From Sedimentitalea sp039941015 (lineage in GTDB: Bacteria > Pseudomonadota > Alphaproteobacteria > Rhodobacterales > Rhodobacteraceae), in NCBI RefSeq assembly GCF_039941015.1, contig NZ_JBDVFI010000074.1: a stretch of 64,000 bases of DNA; one strand, 5' to 3'. Below are positions 52,754 to 60,145 of the stretch, piece by piece. The translations under genes were made by a program, and so were the position numbers. The notes below the pieces were generated by a model. It was not told the origin of the DNA. It was given only the letters and a program-made list of their open reading frames with translations, and did no database searches. Positions within the stretch are counted from its first letter, which is position 1. Every line of letters starts with the position of its first letter.

Positions 52754-55197
52754 CCGCGCATCCGTTCGTTTTGTGGATCCCACAAAGGTTGACCCGGTTG
52801 CACCACCGCAGTACGGCGCTCACCATAGATCTCGACCTCGATCTGGGTCCCCGGTTCGGCAAGATCAGTGCGCAGCAAGCCAAGCGCCACGGACCCGTTG
52901 ATCCGGTAACCCCAGGCACCGGATGTGGTTTCGCCCACCACCTGCCCGTCATGCCACAGCGTTGACATATAAGGTGCGTCAGCATCGCCTGCGTCGACCA
53001 ACAAGGTCACAAAGCTCTTGGCGCTGCCTTGCTGTTTTTCTGCCTGCAACGCTGCCTTGCCGGGAAAATCCTGCGGCTTGTCCAGCTTGACGAACCGGTC
53101 CAGTCCCAGTTCCAGCAGCGAGTAATCGGTCGACAGGTCGCCCTTCCACGCCTTGTATCCTTTTTCGACCCGCATCGAATTCAGCGCCCACATGCCAAAG
53201 GGTTTCACCCCCACCTCCAGTAACGCATCCCAGATTGCAGGCATCGCCTCGGGTGCGGCGTGGATTTCCCAACCCAACTCGCCTGCAAAGCTCACCCGCA
53301 ACAGTGCAGCCTCCTGCCCCGCGACCGTTCCCTCAAAGCTCGCACGCAGCCAACCGGCGGACAGATCGTGCCCTTGTGTAAGCGGGGCGAGGATATCGCG
53401 TGCCTTGGGGCCGGTGACCAAAAGGCATTCGACCTCGTGCGTGTGGTCGGTGACGGAGATGCCCTGCGGCGCATTGCGCGACAGGATCTCGGCGTCGTGC
53501 CATTGCGCCACGGCAGCGGTGATCAGGCCAACCTCGTCCTCGGAATGCACCATCACCGACATTTCGGTCAGGCAAAGCCCGCGATTGTCGGGGAAATAGG
53601 CCAACGATACCCGCCCCGGTGAGGGCAAACGGCTGGCAGTCAGGCTGTCGACATAGTCGCGCGCGCCCGGTCCTTCGACCTTGATCCGCGAAAACCCGGT
53701 GATCGGCAACATTCCACAGTGGTCGCGCACGGCCTCGACCTCTTCGCGGATGCGCGGCTCCCACGGACCGGCGCGCCCCCAGGTTTCGGTAGTCTCGATC
53801 GAGGTGTCATCGCCGGGCTGTGCGAACCAGTTGGCCCGTTCCCAGCCGTTATAGGCTCCAAACACCGCGCCGGCGTCCTGCAACCGGCTGTGCAGTGCCG
53901 ATTGTTTCTTGTCGCGTCCAGCGTCCCAGGCCTTCCACGGGAAATGCATCCCGTATTCGTGGCCATAGGTCTCCATCCCCTTGGCGATACAGTAATCCGG
54001 ATCGGTGTAGTCGGTATAGCGGCGCGGATCGACGGCCCACATATCCCACTCGGTCTGCCCTTCGGTGATCCATTCGGCCAGCACTTTGCCCGCACCACCC
54101 GATTGCGCGATGCCAAAGGTAAAGACACAAGCCTCGAACGCGTTGGGGACGCCCGGCATCGGCCCGATCAACGGCAACCCGTCCGGCGCATAAGGGATTG
54201 GCCCGTTGATCACCTTGTTGATCCCGGCCTGCCCCAACAGCGGCACCCGCGCCATGGCATCCTCGATATACCATTCCAGCCGCTCAAGATCGTCGGGATA
54301 GAGCTGAAAGCTGAAGTCCTGCGGCATCGGATCATCAGGCGTGATCCAATGTGCCTTGCAGTTGCGTTCGTAAGGGCCAAGGTTCAGCCCGGTCTTTTCC
54401 TGCCGTAGATAATAAGAGCTGTCGACGTCACGCAGCAGCGGCAGCTTGCCATGCTCCTTGGTAAAGGCTTCGATCTCGGGGATCTCGTCAGTCAGCATGT
54501 ATTGATGGCTCATCACCATCATCGGCACAGTGCGCCCGCCATAGGGCTTGAACCATTCCCCGACCCGTTGCGCATAATATCCAGCGGCATTGACCACGTA
54601 TTCGCAGCGAATATTGCCCTTGTCGGTGTGCACAATCCACTCGTCGTTTTCACGGCTGACACCCGTTGCCGGGCAGAACCGTTCGATCCGCGCGCCCATA
54701 TCACGCGCGCCTTTGGCCAGCGCCTGTGTCAGCTGGCTGGGATCAATGTCGCCATCATTCGGATCATAAAGGGTGCCGTGCAGATCATGCAGTTCAAGGA
54801 AAGGATAGATGTCCTGCGCCTCTTTGGGTGACATCATCACGATGTCCATGCCCTGATAGCGTCCCATGCCTTTTGCCCGCTCGAATTCCTGCATCCGCTC
54901 CTTGCTGTGTGCCAGCCGGATCGAGCCTGTGACGTGATAGTTCATCGGATAATCAACGGCCTCGCCCAGACCGCGATACAGCTCGGTCGAATAGCGCTGC
55001 ATGTTCATGATCGCCCAGCTTGTCGAGAACGTCGGAACGTTCCCGGCTGCGTGCCAGGTGCTGCCTGCCGTCAATTCGTTCTTTTCCAGCAGAACGCAAT
55101 CGGTCCAGCCCGCCTTGGCGAGGTGATAAAGCGACGAGGCCCCCACCGCACCACCGCCGATAATGACCACGCGGGCCGTTGTCGGAAAATCAGCCAT
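52750..55197 (-). CDS. FAD-dependent dimethylglycine/sarcosine dehydrogenase-like protein (first copy)
   Basis: The protein has 815 residues with the same two-domain plan as the other copy: FAD-binding VVIIGGGAVGASSLYHLAKAG, candidate covalent-FAD His49 (TAGSTWHAAG) and a GcvT-like C-half. Identity between copies is moderate by eye and the active-site surroundings differ (GNVPTFSTS against GLIAQLRAT), so they are probably paralogues with different substrates. It is 11 bases after the GFA gene and overlaps the methyltransferase gene. Confidence 0.87.
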   Translation of the reverse strand: MADFPTTARVVIIGGGAVGASSLYHLAKAGWTDCVLLEKNELTAGSTWHAAGNVPTFSTSWAIMNMQRYSTELYRGLGEAVDYPMNYHVTGSIRLAHSKERMQEFERAKGMGRYQGMDIVMMSPKEAQDIYPFLELHDLHGTLYDPNDGDIDPSQLTQALAKGARDMGARIERFCPATGVSRENDEWIVHTDKGNIRCEYVVNAAGYYAQRVGEWFKPYGGRTVPMMVMSHQYMLTDEIPEIEAFTKEHGKLPLLRDVDSSYYLRQEKTGLNLGPYERNCKAHWITPDDPMPQDFSFQLYPDDLERLEWYIEDAMARVPLLGQAGINKVINGPIPYAPDGLPLIGPMPGVPNAFEACVFTFGIAQSGGAGKVLAEWITEGQTEWDMWAVDPRRYTDYTDPDYCIAKGMETYGHEYGMHFPWKAWDAGRDKKQSALHSRLQDAGAVFGAYNGWERANWFAQPGDDTSIETTETWGRAGPWEPRIREEVEAVRDHCGMLPITGFSRIKVEGPGARDYVDSLTASRLPSPGRVSLAYFPDNRGLCLTEMSVMVHSEDEVGLITAAVAQWHDAEILSRNAPQGISVTDHTHEVECLLVTGPKARDILAPLTQGHDLSAGWLRASFEGTVAGQEAALLRVSFAGELGWEIHAAPEAMPAIWDALLEVGVKPFGMWALNSMRVEKGYKAWKGDLSTDYSLLELGLDRFVKLDKPQDFPGKAALQAEKQQGSAKSFVTLLVDAGDADAPYMSTLWHDGQVVGETTSGAWGYRINGSVALGLLRTDLAEPGTQIEVEIYGERRTAVVQPGQPLWDPQNERMRG

Positions 55198-55208
55198 TGT
55201 GTCTCTCC

Positions 55209-55589
55209 CTATTGTCCCCGCTGGGGCAAACCATCTGAAATGTCGTAATAATCGCCTTTGTCGGCGACAAAGATGTGCCTTGAAAGCTGCACGCCGGTGG
55301 GTGCATCAAGCGCGCCCATCGCTACGGATATCTGGTCTTCGTCATTATGGGCCCAAAACAGGAATGCGCCGCAGGTTCCGCAGAACCCGCGCTTGGCAGT
55401 CTCGCTGGCGTTGTACCAGCGCAGCGTCTCCTCGGAGGTGAGCCGCAATTGTGTTTTGTTGATCCCGGTTGACGACCAGCAATGACCCGACTGCTTGCGA
55501 CACTGCCCGCAATGACAGACCGAAGGGGGTGCGAGTTGACCATCGATCTCGAACACAACTTCGCCGCAGTTACAGGACCCGGTATGCAT
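55209..55589 (-). CDS. GFA-family zinc protein (formaldehyde-activating-like)
   Basis: This 126-residue protein has a two-zinc cysteine pattern: CNC near 6-8, CHCGQC at 25-30 and CGTC at 70-73. This is the GFA/CENP-V family. Some members catalyse glutathione-formaldehyde adduct formation, others are of unknown function. Here it precedes the formaldehyde-generating demethylases in one operon, which fits the first role. It starts at ATG 55589, 2 bases past the LysE-gene stop. Confidence 0.83.
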   Translation of the reverse strand: MHTGSCNCGEVVFEIDGQLAPPSVCHCGQCRKQSGHCWSSTGINKTQLRLTSEETLRWYNASETAKRGFCGTCGAFLFWAHNDEDQISVAMGALDAPTGVQLSRHIFVADKGDYYDISDGLPQRGQ

Positions 55590-55591
55590 GG

Positions 55592-56215
55592 CTATCCTCG
55601 CGCTTGGGGTGCCGCGCTGGTTCCCAGCAAAACACCGTAGATGATGAAACAGATCGCCATGACCCGCCGCACCCAGACATTGAACACCGCCCCCAGTGCC
55701 GCGCGGCCAAGGACAGCGCCCAAGGTCGTAAACCCGGTATAGCTGAGCGCTGTGATGATCAGGGCGGTCGGCATGATGACCAGCATTTGCTGCATGATCG
55801 GCACATCCGGTTGAACAAACTGGGAAAACGCCGCGAGATAGCCCGCGACGCTCTTGGGGTTGATGACTGCGATCGCCAGTGCGTGCAGATAGATGTGCCG
55901 CGCCGGGCGCTCTTCGGCCTGTACCGGTATCGTGGCGCGAATCCAGCCGCGGATGCCCAGCCAGATCAGGAACCCGGCGCCGACCAGTTTTGCAACGAAG
56001 AACCCGGTAGGGGATGCGGCGATCAATGCGGTGACGCCAAGTGCGGACAGGATCAGAAACAGGCTGGCCTGGGTCAGAATCGCCAGAACACCAATCATCG
56101 CCTTTGGGAACGGCAGGTTCATCCCGTTGGTGATGCAATTCACCGCATTGGGGCCGGGCGTGGTCACGAAGACCACCCAGAACAGCGCGAATATGGTCCA
56201 GGCCTCGAAGCTCAT
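55592..56215 (-). CDS. LysE/RhtB-family exporter
   Basis: This 207-residue inner-membrane protein has about six hydrophobic helices and the LysE signature near the start (VTTPGPNAVNCITNGM). It would export an amino acid or a metabolite. It is linked on both sides by 2-4 base gaps to the regulator and the GFA gene, so its substrate is probably an amino acid made or accumulated in N-demethylation, such as glycine or methionine (inference). Confidence 0.85.
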   Translation of the reverse strand: MSFEAWTIFALFWVVFVTTPGPNAVNCITNGMNLPFPKAMIGVLAILTQASLFLILSALGVTALIAASPTGFFVAKLVGAGFLIWLGIRGWIRATIPVQAEERPARHIYLHALAIAVINPKSVAGYLAAFSQFVQPDVPIMQQMLVIMPTALIITALSYTGFTTLGAVLGRAALGAVFNVWVRRVMAICFIIYGVLLGTSAAPQARG

Positions 56216-56219
56216 GGCG

Positions 56220-56792
56220 TCAATAGACCGGTGGGGCGATCACCCAGATCGCGACCGCCGGTTCGTCATAGGGGTTGATCCATTCAAACGCCTCGCCCCG
56301 GATGCGGAAACTGTCGCCCGGGTTGACGGTAAAACGCCGCCCGGAAATCACGAGGTCCAGCTTGCCGGACACGAGGTACCCGACTTCCTGTGTGGCGCGG
56401 GTCACGACTTCGCCGATCCGCGAATGTGGTTCAAACGTGGAATGCACCATCTCGAAATCATCCGTCAGGTCGGGCGACAGCAATTCCTCGACCAACCCCG
56501 CCGCACCCGATCCGATGGTCCGACGGGCACCGGCACGCACGACATAGCCGGATTCATCGGCAGGCGCAGGCGCATGTCCGAACAGCATCGACACCGGCAC
56601 GCCCAAACGCGCTGCTATGTGGCGCAGATCGGTGACCGACGGCTCTGACAGGTCTCGCTCAACCTGCGACAGCCAGCCCACCGAACGCCCCAGTGTCTCG
56701 GCCAGATCGGCCAGCGTTATCCCACGCGACTTGCGCAGCGCCCGCAGGTCGGCGCCCAATGTCTGTGAACCTGTCGTGTCGGAATGCAGCAT
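56220..56792 (-). CDS. XRE-family regulator with cupin domain
   Basis: This 190-residue regulator has an N-terminal helix-turn-helix of Cro/XRE type (about 12-70, GITLADLAETLGRSVGWLSQV) and a C-terminal cupin (about 105-185, PHSRIGEVVTRATQEVGYLVSG). Such fusions control small amine or amino acid metabolism in many proteobacteria. It is the first gene of the minus-strand methyl operon. Two 25-bp dyads lie just upstream and are good candidates for its operators. Confidence 0.88.
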   Translation of the reverse strand: MLHSDTTGSQTLGADLRALRKSRGITLADLAETLGRSVGWLSQVERDLSEPSVTDLRHIAARLGVPVSMLFGHAPAPADESGYVVRAGARRTIGSGAAGLVEELLSPDLTDDFEMVHSTFEPHSRIGEVVTRATQEVGYLVSGKLDLVISGRRFTVNPGDSFRIRGEAFEWINPYDEPAVAIWVIAPPVY

Positions 56793-56800
56793 CGGCTCGC

Positions 56801-56864
56801 CGTGAAAAAATCATCTTCTTTTTCACGCTGCGCTGAGTCGGTGAAAAAAGCAATGCAAATTTCA
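56801..56864. promoter_or_regulatory. Two 25-bp dyad operators upstream of the XRE-cupin gene
   Basis: Each element is GTGAAA-N13-TTTCAC. The first (56801-56825) has perfect 8-bp arms GTGAAAAA/TTTTTCAC; the second (56840-56864) has 6-bp perfect arms. Left ends are 39 bp apart. They occupy most of the 93-base gap between the fRMsr stop and the regulator start, so they probably bind the XRE-cupin protein and set operon transcription. Confidence 0.65.
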
Positions 56865-56885
56865 CGTCAGTGGTTATTTGACCGA

Positions 56886-57338
56886 CTACCGGCCAAACAC
56901 CGAAGCCAGGATCGCGCTCATCTCGGAGGCATCCTTGTGCGAAAAGGCATCCGGTTGATCGCTGTCGATATCAAAGACGCCGATCAGCCTGCCATCGCGA
57001 TCCTTTACGGGAATCACCAGTTCCGACCGGGTTGATGTTGCGCAGGCGATATGTCCTTCAAAGGCCTCGACGTCCGCCACCAGTTGCACCTCCCCGCTGC
57101 GCGCTGCTGCGCCGCAGACACCGCGGGAAAAAGGAATCACAAGGCATCCATGTCCGCCCTGATAGGGACCGATCTTGAGAAGCTCGGGGGCGACAACACG
57201 GTAAAAGCCGGTCCAATCAAAGCGGTCATCCGCATGATGTACCTCGCAGGCGACGGTTGCCATCAGCGCAACTTCGTCGGTTTCACCGCTTGTCAGCGCA
57301 TCGATTGTCTGTGCAAGCGTCTTGTAATCCAGTGACAT
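56886..57338 (-). CDS. Free methionine-(R)-sulfoxide reductase (GAF domain)
   Basis: This 150-residue GAF-domain protein matches fRMsr (MsrC): Cys65 (GCLVIPF), Cys75 (GVCGAA) and Cys99 (HIACATS) correspond to the three cysteines of the family. It reduces free Met-R-O with thioredoxin. I use ATG 57338; a GTG at 57356 would add six residues. It lies just upstream of the XRE-cupin operon with the same orientation but is separated by the operator region. Confidence 0.85.
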   Translation of the reverse strand: MSLDYKTLAQTIDALTSGETDEVALMATVACEVHHADDRFDWTGFYRVVAPELLKIGPYQGGHGCLVIPFSRGVCGAAARSGEVQLVADVEAFEGHIACATSTRSELVIPVKDRDGRLIGVFDIDSDQPDAFSHKDASEMSAILASVFGR

Positions 57339-57488
57339 GGCCGTTCGATATCCCACCTATATTGCCGTGTGATGCAGCAGACCACATCGGAGATTGTCAA
57401 CCCGACGCTGTTGCGCGACGGTACGCAATTTCATGCAAAACCCACGCAGACGCTGTTGCCCGCAGCCGGGAGTGATATAGCTGCGCGC

Positions 57489-58244
57489 ATGGCAAAGACC
57501 GCGAGCAAGAAAAAAACCAAAAGCCGGACACAAGGCCGTCTGGGCAAGGCGTTGACGCAACTGCGCACGCGTCCGCTGGCGTTCATGCGGGGCCTGCTAA
57601 TCCGCGCGGTATTGGCTATCGTCGGGGTGATTCTGCTGCTGGTCCTGCTGTTTGCCTTTGTGAACCCGCCTACAACTCAGACGATGTGGTCTGAAGGGCG
57701 CAGGCTCGGCAAACCCGTTGAACAGGACTGGGTGTCGATTGAGGACATCGCGCCCGTCATGGTCCGCTCTGCCGTCGCGGCAGAAGATGCGAATTTTTGC
57801 CTGCACTGGGGGTTTGATGTCGCTGCCATCCGAGCCGCGATTTCAGAGGGCAACAAGCGCGGCGGCTCGACCATTTCGCAACAGGTCGTCAAGAACGTGT
57901 TTCTCTGGCAAGGGCGCAGTTGGCCGCGCAAGGCGTTGGAAGCGGGGATCACCCCGGCGGTCGAGGCTGTCTGGTCCAAGAAACGGATCCTCGAAGTCTA
58001 TCTCAATATCGCCGAGCTGGACGAAGGCGTGTTTGGAGTTGGCGCGGCATCAAACCACTATTTCGGGGTGCCCCCCGCCAAGCTCAGCGCGACACAGGCT
58101 GCGCGTCTGGCGGCTGTGCTGCCGTCGCCCAAAACGCGCTCGGCAGGCAAACCATCCGCAAGAGTACGCAAACGTGCGGTCCAGATCGTTGACGGTGCGG
58201 CCACCATCCGCGCAGATGGGCGCGCCGCCTGTTTCGAGGATTGA
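57489..58244 (+). CDS. mtgA: Monofunctional peptidoglycan glycosyltransferase MtgA
   Basis: This 251-residue membrane-anchored GT51 enzyme polymerises lipid II. A basic N-terminus precedes one membrane helix (about 36-58). The catalytic glutamate is Glu99 (SAVAAEDANF), and GGSTISQQVVKNVFLW (126-141) and KKRILEVYLNIAE are typical motifs. Start ATG 57489; the frame is open 40 codons further but without sign of coding. Length is normal for MtgA without a transpeptidase domain. Confidence 0.92.
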   Translation: MAKTASKKKTKSRTQGRLGKALTQLRTRPLAFMRGLLIRAVLAIVGVILLLVLLFAFVNPPTTQTMWSEGRRLGKPVEQDWVSIEDIAPVMVRSAVAAEDANFCLHWGFDVAAIRAAISEGNKRGGSTISQQVVKNVFLWQGRSWPRKALEAGITPAVEAVWSKKRILEVYLNIAELDEGVFGVGAASNHYFGVPPAKLSATQAARLAAVLPSPKTRSAGKPSARVRKRAVQIVDGAATIRADGRAACFED

Positions 58245-58301
58245 AAATCCCGGCGCGGCGGGGCATTGAAGTGAAAACCCCTGACCATCGCTTGGAATCT
58301 T

Positions 58302-58967
58302 ATGGCCCGCCTGTTTCATGTCCCGTTGTCCCCTTTCTGCCGCAAGGTTCGGCTGTCGCTTGCCGAAAAGAAAATCGAAGTCGAGCTGGTCGAGGAACGG
58401 TATTGGGAGGCGGACGCCGATTTCCTGCGCCGCAATCCGGCGGCCAAGGTGCCGGTGCTGAAGCTGGACGGGCGCATGATGGCCGAAAGCGCCGCGATTT
58501 GCGAATATCTCGAGGAAACTCGCCCCGAACCGTCGCTTTTGCCGAAGACACCGGAGGACCGGTACGAAGTTCGTCGACTTATCGGCTGGTTTGACGACAA
58601 ATTTCACCACGAAGTCACATCGAAACTGCTCTATGAGCGGATCAACAAGAAAGTCACCGGGCAAGGGTACCCAGACAGTCGCAACGTCAAGGATGGGGCG
58701 CGGGCGATCAAGTATCACCTTGATTACATGACATGGTTGCTGGATCACCGCCGCTGGCTGGCGGGAGATGTGATGACCCTTGCAGATTTCGCGGCCGCCG
58801 CGCATTTATCCTCGCTCGACTACATTTCCGATGTCGACTGGAATCGGTCTGCAGCGGTTAAGGACTGGTACGCCAAGATCAAGTCGCGTCCGGCGTTCCG
58901 GTCGATTTTGGTTGATCAGGTTTCCGGGTTCCGGCCCCCGCCACACTATGCCGATCTGGATTTCTGA
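58302..58967 (+). CDS. fzlA: GST-fold protein, probable FzlA (FtsZ-binding division factor)
   Basis: This 221-residue protein has a thioredoxin-like N-half (FHVPLSPFCRKVRLSLAEKK) and an all-helical GST C-half. It ends in the tail PPPHYADLDF, which I recall as a hallmark of the alphaproteobacterial FzlA group. FzlA binds FtsZ filaments and regulates constriction; it is not known to act as a transferase. It lies between mtgA and queG, next to another cell-wall gene. An ordinary glutathione S-transferase is the alternative. Confidence 0.7.
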   Translation: MARLFHVPLSPFCRKVRLSLAEKKIEVELVEERYWEADADFLRRNPAAKVPVLKLDGRMMAESAAICEYLEETRPEPSLLPKTPEDRYEVRRLIGWFDDKFHHEVTSKLLYERINKKVTGQGYPDSRNVKDGARAIKYHLDYMTWLLDHRRWLAGDVMTLADFAAAAHLSSLDYISDVDWNRSAAVKDWYAKIKSRPAFRSILVDQVSGFRPPPHYADLDF

Positions 58968-58983
58968 TCGCATCCGGTGGAAT

Positions 58984-59041
58984 GGGGGCGCTGCCCCCGT
59001 CGCTTGCGCGACTCCCCCGGAGTATTGCCGCAAAGATGAAA
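58984..59041 (+). repeat. Dispersed intergenic repeat, copy 2
   Basis: The plus strand reads GGGGGCGCTGCCCCC, then GCGACTCCCCCGGAGTATT, then GCAAAGATGAAA, the same blocks as copy 1 with small differences between them. It starts 16 bases after the fzlA stop and ends directly before the queG ATG, so the queG leader is made of repeat sequence and has no usual ribosome site. Confidence 0.75.
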
Positions 59042-59042
59042 C

Positions 59043-60074
59043 ATGCCCGACCGCCTGAAAACGCGCCTGATCGCGCAGGCCCTGTCGGAGGGTTTTGTTT
59101 CCTGCCGAATCTGTCGGCCCTGGGATGTTCCCGAAGTTCCCGAACGGCTCGGTGCGTTTGTCGAGGCTGGCTATCACGGGCAAATGGGTTGGATGGCCGA
59201 ACGGATGCATTGGCGCGGTGACCCGGTGGCGCTTTGGCCCGAGGCGAAATCGGTTATCATGTTGGCGGAAAGCTATACGCCCGACGAGGATCCGATGGAG
59301 GTGATCAGCCAGCCCGACCGAGGCGCGATTTCGGTCTATGCCCGCAATCGTGACTATCATGATATGGTCAAAAAGCGCCTGAAACGGCTGGCGCGCTGGC
59401 TGATCGCGGAAAGCGGCGGCGAGGTGAAAGTCTTTGTGGATACTGCTCCGGTGCCGGAAAAGGCATTGGGGCAGGCTGCGGGGTTGGGTTGGCAAGGCAA
59501 GCACACCAACCTCGTAAGCCGGGATTGGGGCAACTGGGCATTTTTGGGGTCGGTCTTTACGACGCTTGATCTGGAACCGGACGCGCCGGATGTGGATCAC
59601 TGCGGGTCGTGCAGGGCCTGTCTTGATGCCTGCCCAACCGATGCCTTTCCCGCGCCTTACCAATTGGACGCCCGTCGCTGCATTTCCTATTTGACCATCG
59701 AGCATCACGGTCCAGTGGACGAAGAGTTGCGCGCCCTGATGGGCAATCGCATCTATGGCTGCGACGATTGTCTGGCCGCCTGTCCGTGGAACAAGTTTGC
59801 CGTTGCCGCGAGTGACATGCGCTATGCGGCCCGGCCCGAATTGACGGCGCCACGGTTGGCCGAACTCGCGGCATTGGATGACGCAGCGTTCCGGCAGATG
59901 TTTTCAGGCTCTCCGATCAAGCGGATTGGGCGGGACCGGTTCGTGCGAAATGTGCTTTATGCCATTGGCAACTCGGGCGATCCCACCCTGCGCGACGTGG
60001 CGGCCGCGCTTTCCAACGACCCCGATCCCGCTGTCGCGGATGCAGCACGCTGGGCCGTGCAACAATTGGACTGA
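59043..60074 (+). CDS. queG: Epoxyqueuosine reductase QueG
   Basis: This 343-residue cobalamin-dependent enzyme reduces epoxyqueuosine in tRNA to queuosine. The catalytic aspartate is Asp133 (VDTAPVPEKALG), and the two [4Fe-4S] sites are CGSCRACLDACP with CDDCLAACPW. A short HEAT-like C-terminus (NVLYAIGNSGDP) completes it. Length normal. It lies directly after a dispersed repeat. Other queuosine genes are not in the window. Confidence 0.93.
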   Translation: MPDRLKTRLIAQALSEGFVSCRICRPWDVPEVPERLGAFVEAGYHGQMGWMAERMHWRGDPVALWPEAKSVIMLAESYTPDEDPMEVISQPDRGAISVYARNRDYHDMVKKRLKRLARWLIAESGGEVKVFVDTAPVPEKALGQAAGLGWQGKHTNLVSRDWGNWAFLGSVFTTLDLEPDAPDVDHCGSCRACLDACPTDAFPAPYQLDARRCISYLTIEHHGPVDEELRALMGNRIYGCDDCLAACPWNKFAVAASDMRYAARPELTAPRLAELAALDDAAFRQMFSGSPIKRIGRDRFVRNVLYAIGNSGDPTLRDVAAALSNDPDPAVADAARWAVQQLD

Positions 60075-60145
60075 CGCGCATTTCTGGCTGGACGATGCAA
60101 ATTTAGCGGCTACACCGGGTGAAATGAGTTTCAAAGGAGGCCCGG

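Noticed and set aside
49371..55197. The two DMGDH-like genes as a recent tandem duplication
   Set aside because: They share domain order but differ widely in sequence, and another gene lies between them, so an old paralogy is more likely.
55590..56138. Long N-terminal extension of the GFA gene
   Set aside because: It is the LysE gene read in another frame; the GFA fold begins at ATG 55589.
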